A program made the translations under genes and the position numbers. The notes beneath the pieces are model-generated. The model did not search any database and had not been told where the DNA came from. It was given only the letters and a program-made list of their open reading frames with translations. DNA of 64,000 bases from Apoda limacodes (lineage: Eukaryota; Arthropoda; Insecta; Lepidoptera; Limacodidae): assembly GCA_946406115.1 (NCBI GenBank), contig OX291551.1, forward strand, positions 13,702,001 to 13,766,000, given 5' to 3'. Within the stretch, counting starts at the first letter, position 1; each line of letters starts with the position of its first letter. This document shows positions 57,430 to 64,000 of the stretch, piece after piece.

Positions 57430-57540
57430 TTAACTGCGTCATCTATTGTCAAGTAGCTCAAGCGTTGCCTATTAACGCCATCTATTGTCAAATAGCTTTA
57501 GTGTTGCTTATTACTACTCGCCAATAGATGTCAGGAAGAG
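57430..57540. repeat. about 40-bp direct repeat, two copies plus inverse piece
   Basis: CATCTATTGTCAAGTAGCTC with 'aagcgttgcctatta' following recurs as CATCTATTGTCAAATAGCTT with 'tagtgttgcttatta'. A third piece 'GCCAATAGATG' is the inverse of the start. Also present in the second copy near 62190-62290. Confidence 0.7.
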
Positions 57541-58391
57541 TCACATTTTTTCAGTTTATCACTGCCTGAAAATCGATTTATTGTTTCCAAAACCACCTGC
57601 ATACTAAATTTCATGAAAATCGTTGGAGCCGTTTCCGAGAGCAAGAATTGCTCGTTTAAAGGTATGAGATATCTAGTAAACTACCCATAATATGTAACAC
57701 TACAGTTGACAATTTAACGATTTTTTTTTATCAATGGCACACCATACTTTTGTTATCAATTTATCTTATAGTAAACTACGACAATAACATAGGTACTAAA
57801 TTACTTTTAAAATTTTCTTGCATTTCTACATTTTATGCGAACAAATACGTTACAATAGTCACCGTACATAGTGCAGTTCTAAGAGCATCTATACTCACAA
57901 AAATTGGGGCATCAATCCATTTCGTAGGGATTTAGATTTTTTTTTAAAAAAAAACACCGTTAGTAAATGATTGAAACCACCACTTATTGAATCAAACCAT
58001 TAACTTGCAAAAATAAATTACATAAAATTAACTTTTCTGTTATAACAGAATAAAGATCCTGTTCTGATTGTAACCGTAGGAAGATTGACCAGTGACACGA
58101 GAAACCCTAGAAGTTTCTCGACATCCAGGCATACTGCCATGGTCATACATTTGAATAGCGAACCCTAAAAAGTAAAATTGCAACTAAATATCTAAAAGCT
58201 TTAATAATAAGTGCTAAAATATTTAACATGCCGTGGGGCATGTCTAGATATACCTACGCTTTACGGTTCAAAAACACAATAGTCTGAGGATACTTTAGGT
58301 CTCAAAGTCGGGTTACGTCAGAATCTGTTGCAAATTTGACGACCTCTCGACTGCTCGAGGACGTCTGGTGCCGGTTTGGTGCGTTTGTAGT

Positions 58392-58503
58392 AATCAGCGA
58401 AACATCTTTAGCAAGCACATCTAAATTTGGCATTTTTTCGGCAAAACACCTTTCAATTATCTCTTGTTCCTTAAGTTGTATCGCGTAACGATACCACAGC
58501 TTG
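58392..58503 (-). repeat. 112-bp inverted copy of UGT exon at duplication junction
   Basis: The segment is the exact reverse complement of 53661-53772 as far as checked by eye. It starts directly after the last base of copy 1 (58391) and overlaps the first five bases of copy 2 (GCTTG, 58499-58503). With the exon sequence that follows it forms a perfect 25-bp hairpin stem (58392-58416 with 58499-58523). Confidence 0.93.
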
Positions 58504-58628
58504 CTAAAGATGTTTCGCTGATTCTAATTAATACTTTTCATACCGCCAATGGTAATCGACCTTTGGTGCCTGGCTTAATCGAAGTGGGCGGTATGCATCT
58601 CAACAGCAATAATAAAACAATTCCAGTA
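58499..58628 (+). pseudogene. duplicated 3' end of the UGT exon
   Basis: This is an identical copy of 53748-53877, including the GTA|GTAAGT donor. It has no acceptor site and no start. The sequence before it is the inverted junction piece, so it cannot serve as a normal exon. It lies within what would be the first UGT intron. Confidence 0.85.
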
Positions 58629-60126
58629 GTAAGTACCTACACCTTTTTATAAGTGAATTATTAATATAGTAAAAATATGAAATCAGTGTCGTCGCAAAAA
58701 CTGCAAATTCTTAATGTGCATATTATTGCACTCTGCACATCTCGGCGACAATCTCCGCCCGTGTGAGGTTTCTCGGTTTTCGCACTGAATCTCCACCAGG
58801 CACGTGTATGCAATAGGGTTGACAAAAAAGTTTTAACAGAATCGTAATTAATATAACTATTCCTTTTTGTAATAATACAAATATAACTACTTATATACGA
58901 TGAAGTTTAGAATAAATTTCCATTAAAAAAAAATATTTATGTGGTTGGATAACCTTCTTATAACAATTCTATTATCAAGCGATCTTATTACGATATCGGA
59001 AATAAAAATGTGTCGTGCTAAGACCCGCATAGTAAAAATTATAAATAATATTAAAACCGTCTGTTTATTTAAATAACAAAAATTACCTATATAATACAAT
59101 AATCTTATTAAAACCTACCCAAGTGCAAGTCGGTCTCGCGCACTGATAGTTCTGTAACTCTATTTACATAATTTACAAACACAAACCAAAAGTGTGCTGC
59201 TAAGCTGTCATCCATCCAATTACTGACCGAGTCCGACGTTGCTTTACTTCTTCTTTGAATATAATGCGTTATTCGAATGTAAATATAAAATATATAAAAA
59301 CTAGCTTTTGCCCGCGGTTTCGCCCGCGCTTAATTCGACTATCGATGTAGGATTTCAACGGCAACTCCACAATTATAGAACAAAAACCGACTCACTCCTG
59401 ACATTTTCAAGTATACCCTATGCCCTTCCCCGACACTCAATCTATCTCCATACCAAATTTCATCTGAATCGGTATTTAAGCGTGAAGAGGTAACAGACAG
59501 ATTTACTATCGTATCTATAATAAAGCGGACCCGGCAAATGTTGTCCTGCCCGGAAAAGCATCGGCACAGTAAATATGATTTTTTAAATTTTGCGATTTCA
59601 TAATTATTACTTCTAACAAATCTACGGTTGAGTCATCAATTTTGGATATCTCACTGTTTACTATGGCCTCTATGTCTTAACTATTTAATTCTTAACATAT
59701 TCTCTGCCATTAAGGAGATAAGTGACACACCGACTGCAGCGCCACCTACCGGGTCCATTTGTTATTTCAAACCTTGCAGGGACGCACTCAAACTTACACA
59801 TTCGATAAAAAATACACATACACAAAAAATATCATTAAAATCGTCCCTGCCGAGGAGATTAGTGACAAACTGGCTGCAGCTTCTCCTACCGGGCCCAGTT
59901 GTGAATTCCAAACTAGCTGGGCCCATTCGTACGTACACAAAAAATATCATAAACATCCTTCCTGCCGTTCAGGGAAAGATCAGTGACACACCGCCTGCAG
60001 CGACATCTACTAGGTCCAATTGTGTTTTCAAAACTTGCAAGGATCCACTGGAACGTAAACATAAAATATCGTTAAAATCATCCCTGTTGTTTAGGAGAAG
60101 ATCAGTGACACACCGACTGCAGCGCC

Positions 60127-60619
60127 CCGAATCGATTAATTGTGCAATCCACGACGTATCGACCCGGTCACGGTCGTAAAACTATAGTTAGGCGGCCTCG
60201 GCACGTACTAACGGGCCCAGATGACGATCTCGCTGTCCGGATAGCGAGATTAGCCTCTACGACCTCCCCGAATAGGGCCTCCCTCCAAACACGACGCCGA
60301 CGTCCCCGGGTTCGTCGGCGCCCACAAGGATACACTAGGTCTCAAAGAGTGCTGGGGCGCTTCTCGCCCCCACTCAATCGCAACCGTACCCGCGTAACGG
60401 GGAACTCCCCTCCTGGCGGTGACTCACCTTTGGGTTCGAGACTCACGCCGGTCGAAGGGACGCCCCCGAGAGCGACAACCCAAGCCGAGGCTTCCCCCGC
60501 GGGGAGCCCTTGAGCGTTGAGCGCTATATGGGCTGAGGCTCCTTCAGAGTCCGGTGAAGCAGTAATGGCTCCAACAGCCAACCGCATAGTCAGCTCAGAA
60601 AAAAAAAAAAAAAAGTCTT
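60127..60619 (+). mobile_element. non-LTR retrotransposon tail, duplicated copy
   Basis: This is the copy of 55376-55867 inside the second duplication unit, with one more A in its tail. It did not insert independently, because its flanks are the duplicated flanks. Confidence 0.75.
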
Positions 60620-63141
60620 CAGCGCCACCTACCGGGTCTAATTTTGTTTTCAAACCTTGCAGGAACCCACTCGAAAGTACACAAAAATATCATGAAAATC
60701 GTCCCTGCTGTTTAGGAGAAGATCAAAGACACACCGACTGCAGCGACTGTCCTTTCACAGAACTCTGACTATCTCCATGCCAATTTCATCTTAATCCGTA
60801 CAGTGGTTTAAGCGTGAGAAGGTAACAGACAGACAGAAACACTTACTTTTCCGACTTCAATTTTTAGGTTGGTCGACTACATATTACTAATTAGCTATAT
60901 GATAGCTTTGCTTTTAGTTTAGTTATAATGCCACTCCTTTGATTTTTTCACACACTCAAGAATAGCCATTAAGCTTGTAGTGGGAGGAGGGGGGGGGGAT
61001 TAGGCTCTCTCAAAAATTTGCACTTTAAAGTTTACTATTTCGCAGACGCATCGTTGAATCAAATAAATGGTCTCATACACCCTCAATATTTTGAAACGAG
61101 CTATCGAATCGTGTGGGGTGTCGCCACACTAGACGAGTATTCGACAACGAACTTGAATTTGAGCGAAGCAGGTAAAAATTACCCCCCGCGCGTTTCATAT
61201 CCTATTTACGGAGACGAGCATTGACTCGTTAAAAGGCGGCCGAGTGAGTTTTTAAACATAAGGAACGCACACGTTACGATAATTAAGGACAAGTTTATGG
61301 TAAATTATGATTCAAATTAATGAGTAATAACCAGGGTTGGAATAAGGTAGTGTGATTTAAAGAATGTGTATGTACTATTGTTGGTTCGCCATTTCATAAC
61401 TCGGCATGGAAGCTAGGATTTGATGAGATTTTTTTGCGCAAAGATTTTAACGGCTACTGTTAATACCGATTGAAAGTTCCCACATGAACAATTTTTTTGC
61501 GTATTTCGTACCCAAGCACCCGAATAGCAAGACTTTTGACACAGTTATAGCTGAAAAGGTAAAGATAGATATGTGATACTTTTTATCCCGATTAAGAGTT
61601 CCTACGGGAACAAGTTTTTTTTTTAAGTGGGTGTCGTAGTTCCCACAGCTATAGCGAATTTTGTCGTAGGAATCCTCCGATCCGATAACTGAATTTAGCG
61701 CCGACGGAGCCGCAGGTAAAAGCTAGTAATTCCTCAAATCCCACTATTTTAGTTTCTATCTTGTTTTATTGTTCTCAGATATGGATAAAACACTAAAAAC
61801 CATCTCCTGTTGCATGTTTTTTAGGGTTCCGTACCCAAAGGGTAATTAGCGGAACCCTATTAAGAAGACTTCGCTGTCCGTCCGTCTGTCACCAGGAAAC
61901 ATGATAGTTAGACAGTTGAAATTTTCACAGAAGATGTAATTCTATTGCCGCTTTAATAACAAATACTAAAAAACAGAATAAAATAAATATTTAAGGGGGC
62001 TGCCATACAACAAACGTGATTTTTTTGCAGTACTGATTTGGGGATAGATGCCTCAATGATTTTATTACTTTGAGGCTAGTTACCCTTAGGATTAATAAAA
62101 GAAAATGTATTAATTACTAATGTTTATTTTTATCAACATTTTTACCAGTGTAAAATACAATGGTTTTAACCATTTTTGTTTAACTGCGTCATCTATTGTC
62201 AAGTAGCTCAAGCGTTGCCTATTAACGCCATCTATTGTCAAATAGCTTTAGTGTTGCTTATTACTACTCGCCAATAGATGTCAGGAAGAGTCACATTTTT
62301 TCAGTTTATCACTGCCTGAAAATCGATTTATTGTTTCCAAAACCACCTGCATACTAAATTTCATGAAAATCGTTGGAGCCGTTTCCGAGAGCAAGAATTG
62401 CTCGTTTAAAGGTATGAGATATCTAGTAAACTACCCATAATATGTAACACTACAGTTGACAATTTAACGATTTTTTTTTATCAATGGCACACCATACTTT
62501 TGTTATCAATTTATCTTATAGTAAACTACGACAATAACATAGGTACTAAATTACTTTTAAAATTTTCTTGCATTTCTACATTTTATGCGAACAAATACGT
62601 TACAATAGTCACCGTACATAGTGCAGTTCTAAGAGCATCTATACTCACAAAAATTGGGGCATCAATCCATTTCGTAGGGATTTAGAATTTTTTTAAAAAA
62701 AAAACACCGTTAGTAAATGATTGAAACCACCACTTATTGAATCAAACCATTAACTTGCAAAAATAAATTACATAAAATTAACTTTTCTGTTATAACAGAA
62801 TAAAGATCCTGTTCTGATTGTAACCGTAGGAAGATTGACCAGTGACACGAGAAACCCTAGAAGTTTCTCGACATCCAGGCATACTGCCATGGTCATACAT
62901 TTGAATAGCGAACCCTAAAAAGTAAAATTGCAACTAAATATCTAAAAGCTTTAATAATAAGTGCTAAAATATTTAACATGCCGTGGGGCATGTCTAGATA
63001 TACCTACGCTTTACGGTTCAAAAACACAATAGTCTGAGGATACTTTAGGTCTCAAAGTCGGGTTACGTCAGAATCTGTTGCAAATTTGACGACCTCTCGA
63101 CTGCTCGAGGACGTCTGGTGCCGGTTTGGTGCGTTTGTAGT

Positions 63142-64000
63142 TGAAACAGACCATGCCCAACAGACTGCTTACTGCATGCTCTTGCGTGACTTACTGCGTG
63201 CGCCTTCTGCACTACTTGCGGTGCAAGGCTTCTTGGAGTGTACTGACTACAATCCAGACCATTGGCACAGCCTGCACTACTCACCGATATCTTGGGCGAG
63301 CTGCAGCTACTACACCTCATAGCAACCGCGCTTGAATACATAGACTCGGCAGATCGCCAGTGGTCGTAGAGACCTTCCAATATAGTAATATACACCACAT
63401 ATTCAACTGTAGGCTCTTGTAACTTGTCTAAGAGGCTCGCCGGAGAGTCGTGATACTTTGCGTACTACTTTTCTCTGATGTCTCATCGCGGCCTGATCTA
63501 GCAGCCTACTTTGGAGAAGACATCGTGCAAGACTCGGGCCGTAGGCTGAAGAACGGTACCATTGTATTTCTGTCCCTAAATATATTAAACCTTAACCGTA
63601 CCTTAGTTAGACTTCCGGTTTCTATCTTTCTGGTTAGCTTAGTAGGGAAAGGTTGTATTGTATTATATTTTCTTTCATTTTCTGTATTTAAGGGCTAGGA
63701 ATCACCTTAAGTGATTAGGTAATCTAAATAAATAACTTGTTAATTAAGTTGGAATGAGTATATTATAACTGAACCTTGTCCTTACGAACCCGTGTTTCTT
63801 TTCTTCTGAACCCTCGCTTTCATACTTATAAGTGTTTCACTGTAAAACGCAAAGTTACTTGCTTTCAAGAAACAGTCTATTGCTGCTACACTACATGCTA
63901 AGCTTTCATTAAGTTGTTGCAACTTCAAGCCGAAAATCAACCAAGTACAAATGCTTATCCTGCAAGCCATTTGATTTATGAACTATAATAAATGGTATAA
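63142..64000. other. unique sequence after the duplication, no gene assigned
   Basis: Open frames of 60-110 residues on both strands near 63063-63400 lack known motifs. The region is less AT-rich than the rest. No UGT donor-binding exon (HGG signature) is seen up to the window end. Confidence 0.35.

Larger units (their letters stand above)
53748..58391 (+). repeat. tandem segmental duplication, copy 1 (4.64 kb)
   Basis: This matches 58499-63141 almost base for base. The offset is 4751 at the left and 4750 at the right. The only differences noticed are one substitution (CGCCGCC / CGCCACC near 55875/60627) and changes in A-, G- and T-runs. It includes the last 130 bp of the UGT exon and about 4.5 kb of intron. 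Confidence 0.95.
58499..63141 (+). repeat. tandem segmental duplication, copy 2 (4.64 kb)
   Basis: See copy 1. It contains the same retroelement-tail repeat, 120-bp array, LINE tail, G-run and interspersed repeat. The G-run near 60990 is shorter than that near 56240. Confidence 0.95.

Noticed and set aside
58464..58652. A second, short UGT gene
   Set aside because: It is the duplicated exon end preceded by inverted exon sequence; the N-terminal residues come from the antisense piece.
63063..63400. A 111-codon - strand gene
   Set aside because: No motif, a stop-rich + strand partner frame of equal length, and part of it lies in the duplicated segment; not supportable.

Overview
The window is nuclear DNA of an insect, almost certainly a moth or butterfly (Lepidoptera). 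It is AT-rich, genes have short exons with GT/AG introns, and introns and spacers are full of degraded interspersed repeats of the kind common in lepidopteran genomes. No rRNA, CRISPR array or bacterial-type operon was seen.

Layout. (1) 1-18 kb holds no exon I can support. It is probably intron or upstream DNA of the next gene and contains a MITE, an internally deleted hAT element with a clean 8-bp target duplication, an RTE-type LINE relic and one orphan ORF. (2) 18.1-28.2 kb, + strand: the last five recognised exons of a Bruno/CELF1-2-type RNA-binding protein (end of RRM2, Gln/Ala-rich linker, RRM3, stop). Its first exons lie outside the window. (3) 28.2-34 kb: spacer with a hAT-like MITE and a possible mariner relic. 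(4) 33.97-44.36 kb, - strand: a complete eight-exon ERLEC1/XTP3-B ER lectin (521 aa) with two MRH domains and a signal peptide. Its first intron contains the most unusual object in the window: a 1.57-kb element with about 385-bp terminal inverted repeats and a 177-aa ORF. That element may itself sit inside a TTAA-flanked element. (5) 47.66-49.79 kb, + strand: a complete four-exon cornichon gene (144 aa). (6) 50-52.5 kb: two diverged copies of one repeat; a TTAA-flanked MITE has entered the second and a fold-back MITE adjoins the first. (7) 53.0-53.9 kb, + strand: the first coding exon (288 aa) of a UDP-glycosyltransferase. Its C-terminal exons are not seen. (8) From inside that exon to the end: an almost identical 4.64-kb tandem duplication (53748-58391 and 58499-63141) whose junction carries a 112-bp inverted copy of exon sequence.

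ERLEC1 (recognition of misfolded glycoproteins for ER-associated degradation) and cornichon (ER export receptor) lie head to head about 3.3 kb apart, and both act in the early secretory pathway. The UGT is a separate detoxification/conjugation gene. Exon joins were worked out by hand from frame, splice dinucleotides and remembered family sequences. No database search was possible.
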